Shown: in pieces, positions 16,096 through 24,632 of the stretch
Layout of the letters: every line of letters begins with the position of its first letter
Position numbering within the stretch: the stretch's first letter is position 1
Assembly: GCF_004295585.1 (NCBI RefSeq)
Contig: NZ_AP019400.1
Coordinates: 3,880,001 to 3,944,000, forward strand
From: Cohnella abietis
GTDB lineage: Bacteria; Bacillota; Bacilli; Paenibacillales; Paenibacillaceae
Direction: 5' to 3'
Length of the DNA stretch: 64,000 nucleotides
The notes under the pieces: model-generated
Told to the model about the DNA's origin: nothing
Database searches by the model: none
Seen by the model: the letters and a program-made list of their open reading frames with translations, nothing else
Translations under genes and position numbers: made by a program

Positions 16096-17244
16096 TCATC
16101 GCTGAACCTCCTTCTCGCGGAAGAACAGCTTAAGTAGCGGCGGCGTAACAAGTGTTGTTGCAATAATCATGATTACCACTGATGTGAAGTATTGTGGTAA
16201 TACTAATCCAGCCTGTAGCCCCGTTGCCCCGATTATCAAGGCGACCTCTCCTCTACTTACCATGCCAGATCCAATAATTAAGGATGATCTAGAATTGAAT
16301 CCTGTCATCCGCGCGCCAATCCAGCCTCCGAATAGCTTCGTTATACATGCAATAATTGTAATAATGATAAGAAACCCCCACTGCTCACCAATACCTTCGA
16401 ATGAAACATTCAAGCCGATGCTCACAAAAAAGACAGGTACAAATATTGAGTAAGCGATAGGTTCAACTTTTTGCTCAACAGTGTGCTTATATCCGGTTTG
16501 AGAGATCGCGATCCCTGCAGCGAATGCGCCGATTATTCCAGCCATCTGCAGCCACTCTGCAAAATAAGCAAACCCAAAGCAGATAACAAGCGCTGCCGAT
16601 ATTACTGCCTCTGTTACTTTGAGTGGTGCCATCCACTTCATAATCTTTGGAACTACGAACCAACCAGCAACGATAATAACGAAGAAAAACAGAAGTTTTT
16701 TTCCAATAAGCAAGCCAATAGAAATGTCATTCCCTGTTCCAATAACGCTCATCATAACCGCAAGTAGGATGACTACGAGCACATCGTCGATTACCGCTGC
16801 CCCAAGAATGGTCGTTCCTTCACGGGTATTCAGCTTATTCATTTCCTTAAGTACTTGCACGGATATACTCACTGATGTTGCACAAAAAATAATACCGAAA
16901 AATAAAGCATGATTCTGGCTAAAGCCAAAGGCAACCGCTGCACTATAGCCTCCGATAAAAGGAAGAATAATTCCGCCTACCGCAACCGCAAAAGCCGATT
17001 TCCAGTTTTTCCGCAGCTGCTCAAGATCAGTTTCTAGTCCAGCGATAAACATGAGAAGGAGCACACCGATTTCGGACAGCTCATTGATAAAGCTTCCTTG
17101 CTCTATCCATCCAAGCACCGCAGGGCCTAATAATATACCCACTATCAGCTTTCCTAGCACAGCAGGCTGCCCAATTCGAACAGACAGATCTCCCGCAACC
17201 TTTGTAAAAAATAAAATCAACACTAAGTAAAGTATGAATTCCAT
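16096..17244 (-). CDS. CPA2-type cation:proton antiporter (Kef/NhaS-like)
   Basis: The product (about 382 residues) is a 12-13-helix monovalent cation/proton antiporter. It shows the Kef-type N-terminal helices (ILYLVLILFFTKVAGDLSVRIGQPAVLGKLIVGI is in part visible), the ion-binding Asp pair in AVIDDVLVV, and IFVPVFFVSIGL near the end. It lacks a C-terminal TrkA-N regulatory domain, which points to a Na+/H+ or K+/H+ exchanger without direct nucleotide gating. The ATG at 17242-17244 has GGAGG at 7 nt; the open frame extends 47 codons further through a hairpin leader and is not coding there. Expression probably runs from its own promoter through an attenuator-like leader. Confidence 0.85.
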   Translation of the reverse strand: MEFILYLVLILFFTKVAGDLSVRIGQPAVLGKLIVGILLGPAVLGWIEQGSFINELSEIGVLLLMFIAGLETDLEQLRKNWKSAFAVAVGGIILPFIGGYSAAVAFGFSQNHALFFGIIFCATSVSISVQVLKEMNKLNTREGTTILGAAVIDDVLVVILLAVMMSVIGTGNDISIGLLIGKKLLFFFVIIVAGWFVVPKIMKWMAPLKVTEAVISAALVICFGFAYFAEWLQMAGIIGAFAAGIAISQTGYKHTVEQKVEPIAYSIFVPVFFVSIGLNVSFEGIGEQWGFLIIITIIACITKLFGGWIGARMTGFNSRSSLIIGSGMVSRGEVALIIGATGLQAGLVLPQYFTSVVIMIIATTLVTPPLLKLFFREKEVQR

Positions 17245-17280
17245 AAGCCCGCCTCCAGATGTTTGTTCTATTGTGTCCTG

Positions 17281-17317
17281 AAAAATAAAAAGAAGGAGCC
17301 CTTGGTGACAGGCTCCT
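17281..17317 (-). terminator. Intrinsic terminator in the antiporter leader
   Basis: On the minus strand AGGAGCC pairs with GGCTCCT (10-nt loop), followed by TTCTTTTTATTTTT. It is downstream of the histidine kinase gene but also downstream of a separate promoter (17351-17379), so it can act as an attenuator for the antiporter gene 37 nt further on. Confidence 0.8.
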
Positions 17318-17350
17318 CCATTACTGCTATCCGATATGATGTTATTCATA

Positions 17351-17379
17351 ATCATATATAAAAAATGAAATCGATGCAA
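17351..17379 (-). promoter_or_regulatory. Promoter for the antiporter gene
   Basis: TTGCAT (17374-17379) and TATGAT (17351-17356) on the minus strand are 17 bp apart, right after the histidine kinase stop. The predicted transcript starts near 17344 and runs through the terminator hairpin before the antiporter ribosome site. Confidence 0.65.
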
Positions 17380-17395
17380 GAACATTATCTAAAGC

Positions 17396-18796
17396 TCAAG
17401 CAAAGCTACGCGGTAATACTACCGTAACCACGGTTCCTTCGTGCTCAACACTCTCAAGTCGAATGCTTCCCTGATAATTGTCGACTAATCGCTTGGCAAT
17501 TGCTAACCCCAGACCACTGCCGCCTATTTTACGGCTTCTTGCCTTTTCCACACGGTAAAACCTATCGAATACGTGCGCAATGTGTTCATTCGAAATTCCC
17601 AGACCACTATCGATTATTTGCAATTGTACGGTATTCTCCGTTACAAGCTTGCCGGTAATTCGAATCGTCTTCTCATCTCCGGAATATTTAATGGCATTGT
17701 CGATTACGATCATGAGAATTTGCTTCAAATGACCAACCGAGATCGCCAACCATATACCTGACAAATATCGGGTCTCTACTTCGAAAATCATTTCCGGATG
17801 AATAACGGAGAAGTCGTCCACTATCTTAATGATCACATCAGCAGGGTCAACACGTTCGATATCCGTTTCAATTTGCAATGGCTCGGTTTGAGAGGATAAA
17901 AGCAAATCCTGAATAAGTTTCTTCAATCGAGCTAATTCATCCAATGAGGCTTTTAACGATTCATTTAAAACGGAAGGGTCTTCTTTGCCCCAGCGTATGA
18001 GCAAGTTAAGATGACCTTCGATAATCGAGATTGGTGTTCTAAGCTCATGCGAGGCATCCTCGACGAATTGATTCTGATGATGGAAGGACTCCTCCAATCG
18101 ATCCATCATCTCGTTAAACACTAGACTTAGCTTAGATAATTCATCCTTATTATCAATAAAATCAACTCTCGCCGCTAACCCATTGTACTTTATTTTACCC
18201 ATCGTGCTTGATAATTCAGCAACCGGTTTAACCAATTGTCTACCTAAGATGACTCCACCGAATGTGCTGAAGGCGATTCCACCCAGCCCACCTATAACCA
18301 TAACGACCAACAGCAAGTGATTTAACCGTTCGTAATTTTCCATATTCCGAATGATTTCGACTGTACCCTTGAAAGATCCGACCTGAACCGGGCTTCTGAG
18401 CACGAGCAAATGCTCCTCCTCATGCCATGGGCTGACCAGACTCCTCGAGCTTGCAACTTGTGGCAGCACCCATTGATCTGGTATTCCTTCGCTTATATTT
18501 AGCACAGTATGCCCACTATCATCCAGCACCCTAATCATCTGATTGCTCTGGTTCACCTTCTCAAGATAGCTTTGACTGGCGGCTACGCTTCTTGAATTAC
18601 TGTCCTCATAATAGCCGATAACCTCATCCATACTCTTATTAATGGAATGCTCCTCTTGGGCAAGTATCCAACGATCAAGCACCAAATATTGCACCGAGTT
18701 ATAGAGAAAAAAGAAAATACACATCCATAGTGATGCCCAAACGGTTATTCGCCACTTAATCGGGAGAGTGTTTATCGTTCTGAGCAACATTTTCAT
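17396..18796 (-). CDS. Sensor histidine kinase (HAMP, HisKA, HATPase)
   Basis: The 466-residue kinase has an N-terminal helix (about 14-34), an extracytoplasmic sensor of about 125 residues, a second helix (about 163-187), a HAMP linker, a HisKA domain with the phosphorylated His in DASHELRTPIS, and a HATPase domain with DNAIKYS (N box), DSGLGIS (G1) and GGSGLGLAIAK (G2). It fits the EnvZ/PhoR-like class that partners OmpR-type regulators. Its start overlaps the response regulator stop (ATGA), so the two form one operon. The sensor domain has no motif I recognise. A divergent PAP2 phosphatase suggests a cell-envelope stress signal, as inference. Confidence 0.92.
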   Translation of the reverse strand: MKMLLRTINTLPIKWRITVWASLWMCIFFFLYNSVQYLVLDRWILAQEEHSINKSMDEVIGYYEDSNSRSVAASQSYLEKVNQSNQMIRVLDDSGHTVLNISEGIPDQWVLPQVASSRSLVSPWHEEEHLLVLRSPVQVGSFKGTVEIIRNMENYERLNHLLLVVMVIGGLGGIAFSTFGGVILGRQLVKPVAELSSTMGKIKYNGLAARVDFIDNKDELSKLSLVFNEMMDRLEESFHHQNQFVEDASHELRTPISIIEGHLNLLIRWGKEDPSVLNESLKASLDELARLKKLIQDLLLSSQTEPLQIETDIERVDPADVIIKIVDDFSVIHPEMIFEVETRYLSGIWLAISVGHLKQILMIVIDNAIKYSGDEKTIRITGKLVTENTVQLQIIDSGLGISNEHIAHVFDRFYRVEKARSRKIGGSGLGLAIAKRLVDNYQGSIRLESVEHEGTVVTVVLPRSFA

Positions 18797-19467
18797 AGCC
18801 GCATCACGTATCCAATTCCGCGCTGTGTCTTTATATATCTCTCGTCCCCTGAATCACTCAATTTGTTCCTCAGGTAACGAACGTAAACGTCTATGATGTT
18901 GGTCTCAACTTCAGAGTCAAATCCCCATACCTTTTCCAATATCATGTCCCGGGATAATACCCAATTCACGTTCTGCATAAAGACGGCAAGCAAATCAAAT
19001 TCCTTCTTTGTAAGCATGACGTTCTCTCCAGCCTGAGTAACTATTCTGGTATTAAGATCAAGGACAAGATCCTTGAATGTATATACGGCTAATTCATGCT
19101 CGCTGTGTTCGAACCTACGAAATAAAGCTCTCATCCGAGCGAAAAGCTCTTCAATGGCAAACGGCTTCGGAAGGTAATCATCTGCCCCACAATCCAAGCC
19201 GAGTACTCGATCCGTTACGCTATTTCTTGCCGTTAAAATAATAATAAGCGTTTTGCTAACCTTTCTAATCCTCCTGCATACTTCGACTCCATTTAGTCCA
19301 GGCAGCATAAGGTCAAGCAGGATCAAGTCCCATTCCGATCCAAGAGCTAATTCAAGACCACTATGTCCGTCATAGGCAATCTTTACCTCGTAAGCTTCAT
19401 GGATCAGCTCCAATTCAAGGAACCTTGCGAAGTTAGGCTCGTCCTCTACAATAAGAATTCTTTTCAT
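18793..19467 (-). CDS. OmpR/PhoB-family response regulator
   Basis: The 224-residue regulator has a receiver domain (residues 1-115) with the acidic pair in VEDEP, the phospho-acceptor Asp in LLDLMLPG and the conserved Lys in LPKPF, then an OmpR winged helix (about 128-222) ending in KTQRGIGYVMRL. It is first in the operon with the histidine kinase. Upstream on the minus strand lie a TATAAT -10 box (19522-19527) and three direct repeats of ATACAGTTCA (19549-19578), the layout expected for autoregulation by an OmpR-type activator. The same repeats face the divergent PAP2 gene. Confidence 0.93.
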   Translation of the reverse strand: MKRILIVEDEPNFARFLELELIHEAYEVKIAYDGHSGLELALGSEWDLILLDLMLPGLNGVEVCRRIRKVSKTLIIILTARNSVTDRVLGLDCGADDYLPKPFAIEELFARMRALFRRFEHSEHELAVYTFKDLVLDLNTRIVTQAGENVMLTKKEFDLLAVFMQNVNWVLSRDMILEKVWGFDSEVETNIIDVYVRYLRNKLSDSGDERYIKTQRGIGYVMRL

Positions 19468-19521
19468 TGTTTCCTCCGACCGCAGCTCGAATGCCTTAAG
19501 CTATGTATTTACCCTGCTGTA

Positions 19522-19613
19522 ATTATAACTTTGAATGGAATGATTTCGATACAGTTCAATACAGTTCAATACAGTTCTCTTTAACAAGAAGCCACTTCGA
19601 GATTAGATATAAT
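19522..19613. promoter_or_regulatory. Divergent promoters around a triple direct repeat (response regulator site)
   Basis: Three tandem copies of ATACAGTTCA with a 10-bp period (19549-19558, 19559-19568, 19569-19578; the last ends in T) lie between a minus-strand TATAAT at 19522-19527 and a plus-strand TATAAT at 19608-19613. The -35 boxes are poor on both sides, as expected for activated promoters. Confidence 0.75.
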
Positions 19614-19679
19614 CAAATTCTCATGAAAAACTCAGATTCGTAGGCTACAGTGGAAAGAAAAAAAGGGTGAAAGCACATT

Positions 19680-20255
19680 ATGAACTATCATTTGTTTCAA
19701 TTCATTAATGACTGGGCTGGGAAATACGATTGGGTTGACGATATTATGGAATGGTTTGCGCAGGATATCGTATGGTTAATGATTGCTGTAATGGTTTGTC
19801 TATGGTTCTCAGGGAAGGAAACCAACCAAAAGCTAGTCTTCTATTCCGTCCTATCAGCGTCAGTGGCCATTTTTATTGCAAGCATGCTCATTTCGCCAGA
19901 AGTGAACCACGCTAGACCCTTCATGGAGCATCAAGTAAACCAATTAATTCCACACGCGCCGGATTCTTCGTTCCCAAGTGATCATGCTACTTTTGCATTT
20001 TCAATAGCTTTTAGCACCTTGTACTTCAAACGTAGATTAGGTATTGTCATGGTGATCTTAGCGATATTAACTGGAATCTCACGGATCTATGCAGGAGTTC
20101 ATTATCCAGGGGATATCTTAGGAGCCATTGTTCTATCTTTCATAACAAGCATAACCCTGTATAAGCTTAATAAACGATTAGATGTTGTCCCTCTATTCTT
20201 CATCAAGCTTCAACGAGGTCTAATACGTCGTTTCTTCCCAGTTCAAGACAAGTAA
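19680..20255 (+). CDS. PAP2-family phosphatase (undecaprenyl-diphosphate phosphatase type)
   Basis: The 191-residue membrane protein carries the three PAP2 phosphatase motifs: NHARPF (motif 1), PSDHATF (motif 2) and SRIYAGVHYPGD (motif 3, with the catalytic His). Length and topology match BcrC-type enzymes that recycle undecaprenyl pyrophosphate and give bacitracin resistance. It is divergent from an OmpR-type two-component operon and shares its triple-repeat region, so it is a likely target of that system. A GGGTGAAAG ribosome site precedes the ATG at about 6 nt. Confidence 0.88.
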   Translation: MNYHLFQFINDWAGKYDWVDDIMEWFAQDIVWLMIAVMVCLWFSGKETNQKLVFYSVLSASVAIFIASMLISPEVNHARPFMEHQVNQLIPHAPDSSFPSDHATFAFSIAFSTLYFKRRLGIVMVILAILTGISRIYAGVHYPGDILGAIVLSFITSITLYKLNKRLDVVPLFFIKLQRGLIRRFFPVQDK

Positions 20256-20279
20256 TTGTTATCCTATAGATTAAAGGAG

Positions 20280-20313
20280 TGGTCACACAAACTGATATAG
20301 GTTTATGTGACCA
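20280..20313. terminator. Stem-loop between convergent PAP2 and COG4705 genes
   Basis: TGGTCACA (20280-20287) pairs with TGTGACCA (20306-20313) around an 18-nt loop. There is no T-run, so termination is only probable. Confidence 0.45.
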
Positions 20314-20343
20314 TTCGTTGTATGAGGACGCGTACAGGCTTAC

Positions 20344-21144
20344 TTAATCTTGAAGGTTGAGAGGGATTACATCTTTTCTCGTCTTAGTCAGGTAAACAAC
20401 CAAGCATAAAATCGTAACGAGGAAAATCACACTAGTGATGATCGTTCCCAGTTCAAGTCCACCATCATCGCGTGGTTGAGATAGATAATCACCAATTGAA
20501 GCACCTAAAGGACGGGTTAAGATGTAGGCAATCCAGAAAGCCAGAACCGCGTTCAGTTTGAAGCGATAGTGAGCAATGGTCACAGCCCCTATCAGCACCG
20601 CGAATAAGATCACAGACACCCAGTACCCCAAGTTGAGCCCCTCTGCCACAAGATCACCGGCTGCAGTGCCTAAAGCAAATGTGAACAGAATGGTCAGCCA
20701 ATAGAAGGCTTCTCTCTTAGTCGTGTGGATGGAGTGGATGGATAGAGTCTTCTGACTCGCATACCAAGCCCAGAAGGTTGCAAGCAATAAGAACGCAAAT
20801 ATAACCGTGGTAGTCTCTAATGCGACCCCTAAGTTGTCTACGAGATTATCCGTAATCAATGTGCCCACAACGCTAATGAGAACGACCGTAAGCCAATAAA
20901 TCGCCGGTACATACTTATTTAACTTGAATTGGAAAAAGAGAGTGAGGAGTAAGAGACCACTCATGATATAGGTTGTGTTGGTTAAGCCCAAATTCAAATC
21001 TGCATTCAGAAAATCAGCCGCGGTCTCCCCCACCGTTGTCGCCAAAATCTTGATAATCCAGAAAAAGATCGTAATTTCTGGTACCTTGTTTAACAGCTGC
21101 CTGCCCCCAGATAATGTCGTAGCATCCGAAATAGAATTTCCCAT
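20344..21144 (-). CDS. COG4705-type multi-pass membrane protein
   Basis: The 266-residue protein has about eight hydrophobic helices and an internal duplication: TTVGETAADFLNADLNLG near the start is echoed by GTAAGDLVAEGLNLGYW and GASIGDYLSQ further on, each with a small-residue/Asp pattern. I recognise this as the uncharacterised COG4705 membrane family; no activity is established. The ATG has a GGGAGG site. It is monocistronic, divergent from the chromate transporter, with an AT-rich (TAAA)n tract at about 21233-21250 in between. Confidence 0.75.
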   Translation of the reverse strand: MGNSISDATTLSGGRQLLNKVPEITIFFWIIKILATTVGETAADFLNADLNLGLTNTTYIMSGLLLLTLFFQFKLNKYVPAIYWLTVVLISVVGTLITDNLVDNLGVALETTTVIFAFLLLATFWAWYASQKTLSIHSIHTTKREAFYWLTILFTFALGTAAGDLVAEGLNLGYWVSVILFAVLIGAVTIAHYRFKLNAVLAFWIAYILTRPLGASIGDYLSQPRDDGGLELGTIITSVIFLVTILCLVVYLTKTRKDVIPLNLQD

Positions 21145-21338
21145 CGTAAATCCTCCCTTTTCTCATAAAATGACTATTTGCAAATTGTACTCGCCTCTTA
21201 TGAGAAATTAATGAGAAACCAAGTCGCGGAGATAAATAAATAAATAAATAGGATAATCCTATTAAATTGCTTTATGATCTTAAGCCACTTGAGATATTAT
21301 TAGGAAGAAACACGACTTAACCTCAGGAGAGATAAGAT

Positions 21339-22553
21339 ATGGAATCCAATCACATAGAAGAAGTGCTAGACGAGTCACGAAGCAAACCGAAAAAATTATT
21401 AGAGCTTCTTCTAGTATCAACTAAGCTCGGGCTAACTTCATTCGGGGGACCAATTGCCCATCTTGGTTATTTTCATAATGAATACATACGGAAACGCCAG
21501 TGGATGGACGAACGAAGCTATGCTGATCTTGTAGCTCTAAGTCAGTTTCTTCCTGGGCCTGCCAGTAGTCAGGTCGGTATTGGGATTGGGGTCATTCGCG
21601 CTGGTTTGCTCGGGGGTTTCGTTGCATGGGTGGGCTTTACGCTTCCATCTGTTATTGCTTTAATATTGTTCGCTTTCTTACTGCAGGGAATCGATATTAG
21701 CAATGCGGGGTGGATTCACGGGCTGAAGATTGTTGCGGTGTCCATTGTGGCTCATGCCATTATGGGTATGGGACAAAAGCTAACCCCAGATAAAAAACGA
21801 GCTACACTTGCGGTAATCGTGGCTTCTATTACCCTACTTTGGCAAACAATGTTCAGCCAAGTGCTGCTCATTGTGGCGGCAGCCTTAGTGGGAATGTGGA
21901 TGTACAGAAGAACAGTAACTACGGAAGCTCCGAATATTACTGTTCCTATCAGCCGTAACGTTGCAGTGCTGTGTTTAAGCGTCTTTTTCGGTCTCTTAAT
22001 CTTCCTCCCCCTCACGCGACAGCTCTCGAACTCAGGATTACTTTCGTTGTTCGATAGCTTTTATCGATCGGGCTCACTTGTATTCGGGGGAGGTCATGTT
22101 GTTTTGCCGCTATTAGAAAAAGAAATGATACCTACCGGTTGGGTCAATAAAGAAGACTTTCTTGCCGGTTATGGCGCTACTCAGGCAGTCCCCGGTCCAC
22201 TTTTCACCTTTGCAGCCTATTTAGGTGCAATGGCTAAGGGCATCTCTGGAGCTGTCGTTGCCACCGTGGCAATATTTTTGCCTGCCTTTCTCCTCATCGT
22301 CGGAGCTCTACCGTTTTGGAACACCCTACGCAAAAGCTCCCGTATTCAAGGGGCACTAATCGGAGTTAATGCAGCAGTTGTCGGCATCTTGTTGGCCGCG
22401 CTCTATAACCCATTGTGGACGACAGCGATTATAGCACCAGCAGATTTTGCATTAGCTTCAATCCTGTTTGTTATGCTCACCTTCTGGAAACTACCGCCAT
22501 GGACAGTTGTAATCAGCGGTATGGTAGGCGGGATTTTGATTGGTTTTATGTAA
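21339..22553 (+). CDS. chrA: Chromate efflux transporter (CHR family, two-domain)
   Basis: The 404-residue protein is a long-form ChrA with two homologous CHR domains. The first shows TSFGGPIAHLGYF and ALSQFLPGPASSQVGIGIG; the second shows the parallel GGGHVVLPLLE and GATQAVPGPLFTFAAYLGA. CHR proteins export chromate from the cytoplasm. A strong AGGAG site precedes the ATG by about 9 nt. No chrB-like regulator is nearby. It converges with the rhodanese gene with only 19 bp between stops and no clear terminator. Confidence 0.92.
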   Translation: MESNHIEEVLDESRSKPKKLLELLLVSTKLGLTSFGGPIAHLGYFHNEYIRKRQWMDERSYADLVALSQFLPGPASSQVGIGIGVIRAGLLGGFVAWVGFTLPSVIALILFAFLLQGIDISNAGWIHGLKIVAVSIVAHAIMGMGQKLTPDKKRATLAVIVASITLLWQTMFSQVLLIVAAALVGMWMYRRTVTTEAPNITVPISRNVAVLCLSVFFGLLIFLPLTRQLSNSGLLSLFDSFYRSGSLVFGGGHVVLPLLEKEMIPTGWVNKEDFLAGYGATQAVPGPLFTFAAYLGAMAKGISGAVVATVAIFLPAFLLIVGALPFWNTLRKSSRIQGALIGVNAAVVGILLAALYNPLWTTAIIAPADFALASILFVMLTFWKLPPWTVVISGMVGGILIGFM

Positions 22554-22572
22554 CTGTCATGCTCGACTCGCT

Positions 22573-23388
22573 TTATCCTTTTTCTATAGGAGTATTTGGA
22601 TCATTCCCCCACTCTTCCCATGATCCTTCATAGGGGCGAACATGATCAAAACCTACCGACCTAAGAGCTAGATACATAACAGATGCTCTTATGTTTTGTT
22701 GACAATACGGAACAATCGTCTTACTATCGTTAATTTCAAATGCTTGAATCGATTTATTTATCTCACTGGAAGTCTTAAGCAATGGTACATCTTCAGAAGT
22801 AAAAACTTGACCCCATTCCCAATTTAATGAGCGAGGTATTCGTCCCTCACGCTTTGACATTGACTTTTCACCACTATATTCCTCAGATGAACGAACATCT
22901 AGAATCGCAACATTGGAGTTCTCAAGATTATCAAGAATAAATGCCTTGTCCACTAAACGGTGTGCAGATATAATCGGTGTAAAAGTTCCTCTCTGCACTA
23001 CCGTGTTATCCTTCTGAATCTCTTTCTTTTGCTGCACCCACGCTTTATACCCACCATTCAGCCACTTCACATTCCGATGTCCATAATACTCAAGTAGGAA
23101 AAAGAGTCTTGGCGCATCATACTGGTTTCCAATGTCATACACAACAACGATTGAATCATCGTTAATACCTAACTTCTCTGCTTTCTCACGGAAATCATCT
23201 GGTGATGTATTTCCTGTAATTTCTGCATTAGAGTCCGTAAAATAGGTCCAACCCGGCGCGTTTACTGCACCTGGAATATGGCCATCTAGATAATCATTTT
23301 TGCGTACGTCAATTATTCTTATTTGGGGGTTGTGCAATTGAGATTCTAACCAGTCGGTGTCTACAATTATATCGTTGCTTACAGTCAT
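22573..23388 (-). CDS. Two-domain rhodanese (thiosulfate/3-mercaptopyruvate sulfurtransferase)
   Basis: The product (about 271 residues) has tandem rhodanese domains, the first (about 5-125) inactive and the second (about 150-265) carrying the active-site Cys in PYCQQNIRAS. Family hallmarks include IIDVRKNDYLDGHIPGAVN and AILDVRSSEEY. It transfers sulfane sulfur from thiosulfate or mercaptopyruvate to thiophilic acceptors such as cyanide. The loop QQNIR differs from the CRxGxRS of bovine rhodanese and the CGxGVT of mercaptopyruvate enzymes, so donor preference is open. The ATG at 23386-23388 has an AGGAG site; the longer frame upstream (16 codons) has none. Confidence 0.88.
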   Translation of the reverse strand: MTVSNDIIVDTDWLESQLHNPQIRIIDVRKNDYLDGHIPGAVNAPGWTYFTDSNAEITGNTSPDDFREKAEKLGINDDSIVVVYDIGNQYDAPRLFFLLEYYGHRNVKWLNGGYKAWVQQKKEIQKDNTVVQRGTFTPIISAHRLVDKAFILDNLENSNVAILDVRSSEEYSGEKSMSKREGRIPRSLNWEWGQVFTSEDVPLLKTSSEINKSIQAFEINDSKTIVPYCQQNIRASVMYLALRSVGFDHVRPYEGSWEEWGNDPNTPIEKG

Positions 23389-23517
23389 CTTTAATCTTCT
23401 CCTCTTCAGTAAGATAACAAAAAAAACCAATTCCAATTAGGAATAGGTCTCCAGCTGACTGGTAGAAATATTATGACTCCCATTATATCACACTAAAAAA
23501 ATCGGAATTAATAAGTT

Positions 23518-24201
23518 TTATTGAACAGACTGTGCAACTCGGAATCCAAGGTCGTCTATGCAAAAAGTAGGGTGGCTGCGACGGCGGCACGTTGCCCCAC
23601 AGCCTCTCGCCTCTTCTGCCCAGCTACCACCTCGGAAAATGCGATAAGAGCCATACACTTCTTGGTCATATAGATCCCAGCACCATTCCCATACGTTACC
23701 TAACATATCGTACAGACCCCATGCATTCGGTAGTTTTCCGCCTACGTCATGGATATGGCCCTCTGAATTTTCTTCATACCAAGCAATTTGATCAAGCTCC
23801 CCGTATCTATATCCCGTAGTTCCAGCTTTACTTGCATACTGCCACTCTGCTTCTGAAGGAAGGCGATAGCCGTTTGCTTCCCAATCACAGATTGTTTCAC
23901 CCTGATTACTAAACGAATAACACTCCTTAAACCCAGCTTTCTCAGACAGGAGATTACAGAAAATAACGGCTTCATTCCAAGAGATATTCACAACTGGCTG
24001 CTTGTTATTCTCCCCTAAAGCGAGTTGTGATTTGTTGGTGATCGCATAGTATAGCTCCATAGTTACAGGATACTGGGCAAGCTGGAACGGCTTTATTACG
24101 GACACCCATTTTCTCTTTGTTCTATCATCACGTAATTCTATTTCACCCCCTGGAATTTTCACCATTGGATAATTAGCAAAGCCCGTTCTCTTATCGGACA
24201 C
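23518..24201 (-). CDS. SUMF1/formylglycine-generating-enzyme-like protein
   Basis: The 227-residue product is a compact SUMF1-fold protein: MVKIPGGEIEL, PFQLAQYPVTMELY, PVVNISWNEAVIFCNLLS, RLPSEAEWQYASKAG, NVWEWCWD, RIFRGGSW and DLGFRVAQ are all family landmarks. True formylglycine-generating enzymes have a reactive Cys pair just after GGS; here that stretch has only C-x3-C (GCGATC), shifted relative to the enzyme pair, so sulfatase activation is unlikely and another role of this fold should be considered. The GTG start at 24199-24201 lies 1 nt after the stop of the DUF4180 gene, with GGGAGGA upstream, so the two are an operon. No sulfatase gene is seen in the window. Confidence 0.8.
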   Translation of the reverse strand: MSDKRTGFANYPMVKIPGGEIELRDDRTKRKWVSVIKPFQLAQYPVTMELYYAITNKSQLALGENNKQPVVNISWNEAVIFCNLLSEKAGFKECYSFSNQGETICDWEANGYRLPSEAEWQYASKAGTTGYRYGELDQIAWYEENSEGHIHDVGGKLPNAWGLYDMLGNVWEWCWDLYDQEVYGSYRIFRGGSWAEEARGCGATCRRRSHPTFCIDDLGFRVAQSVQ

Positions 24202-24202
24202 T

Positions 24203-24466
24203 CTATCTTCCTCCCAATCCTTCGCTCAATTTGGCAATAGCTTGTTCTTCATCTGGCTGGAAAAAAATATCCTTCCCTTGGTTGCTCTCCCTAATGAAAT
24301 CCTTCAAGCTGTTGCTCGAATAAACGGAAAAATCACCGACTATCGCTATTTTCACACGGCAATTAATAAACTTTTGCAATATGCCGCGTAGTTTAACTTC
24401 TATCATAATAGATCTGAGTTTTTTGTCGAGCACTATTTTATGTACTTTACCCACCCAAATATTCAC
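24203..24466 (-). CDS. Short DUF4180-type protein, possibly N-terminally replaced
   Basis: The last 60 residues of this 87-residue product (GILQKF, RVKIAIVGDFS, SLKDFIRESNQGKDIFF) match the C-terminal half of DUF4180 proteins, which are usually about 115-120 residues. The first 25 residues do not resemble the family and the conserved first beta-alpha units are missing, so this is either a truncated remnant given a new start or a very diverged short form. A GTG start with AGAGGGG at 4 nt and the tight spacing to the SUMF1-like gene indicate that it is still translated. Confidence 0.6.
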   Translation of the reverse strand: MNIWVGKVHKIVLDKKLRSIMIEVKLRGILQKFINCRVKIAIVGDFSVYSSNSLKDFIRESNQGKDIFFQPDEEQAIAKLSEGLGGR

Positions 24467-24488
24467 GAGCCCCTCTCTCCTCCCCCAG

Positions 24489-24550
24489 ACTTCCTGAGCG
24501 AACTACACATACCTGTCTGCCAACACATATGTGTAGTTCACTCAGTAAGT
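24489..24550. repeat. Long imperfect inverted repeat (23-bp arms)
   Basis: The arms 24489-24511 and 24528-24550 match as inverted repeats at 21 of 23 positions, with a 16-nt loop. The structure lies just upstream of the DUF4180 start and 130 bp beyond the glucanase gene. It could be a strong terminator-like stem or a miniature mobile element; no target-site duplication was recognised. Confidence 0.6.
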
Positions 24551-24632
24551 TTAATTTAGAGGACCACGTAAAATGGCTTCACCCATCCTTGGGACGACGG
24601 TACACGTTTGTTTCGGTCAATTAAATGGCGAT

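Noticed and set aside
17245..17400. Known riboswitch (for example c-di-AMP or manganese class) in the antiporter leader
   Set aside because: The transcript is too short and I see none of the conserved core strings; only a promoter and terminator are supported.
23518..24201. Sulfatase-activating formylglycine-generating enzyme
   Set aside because: The reactive Cys pair after GGS is not in the expected place and no sulfatase is nearby.
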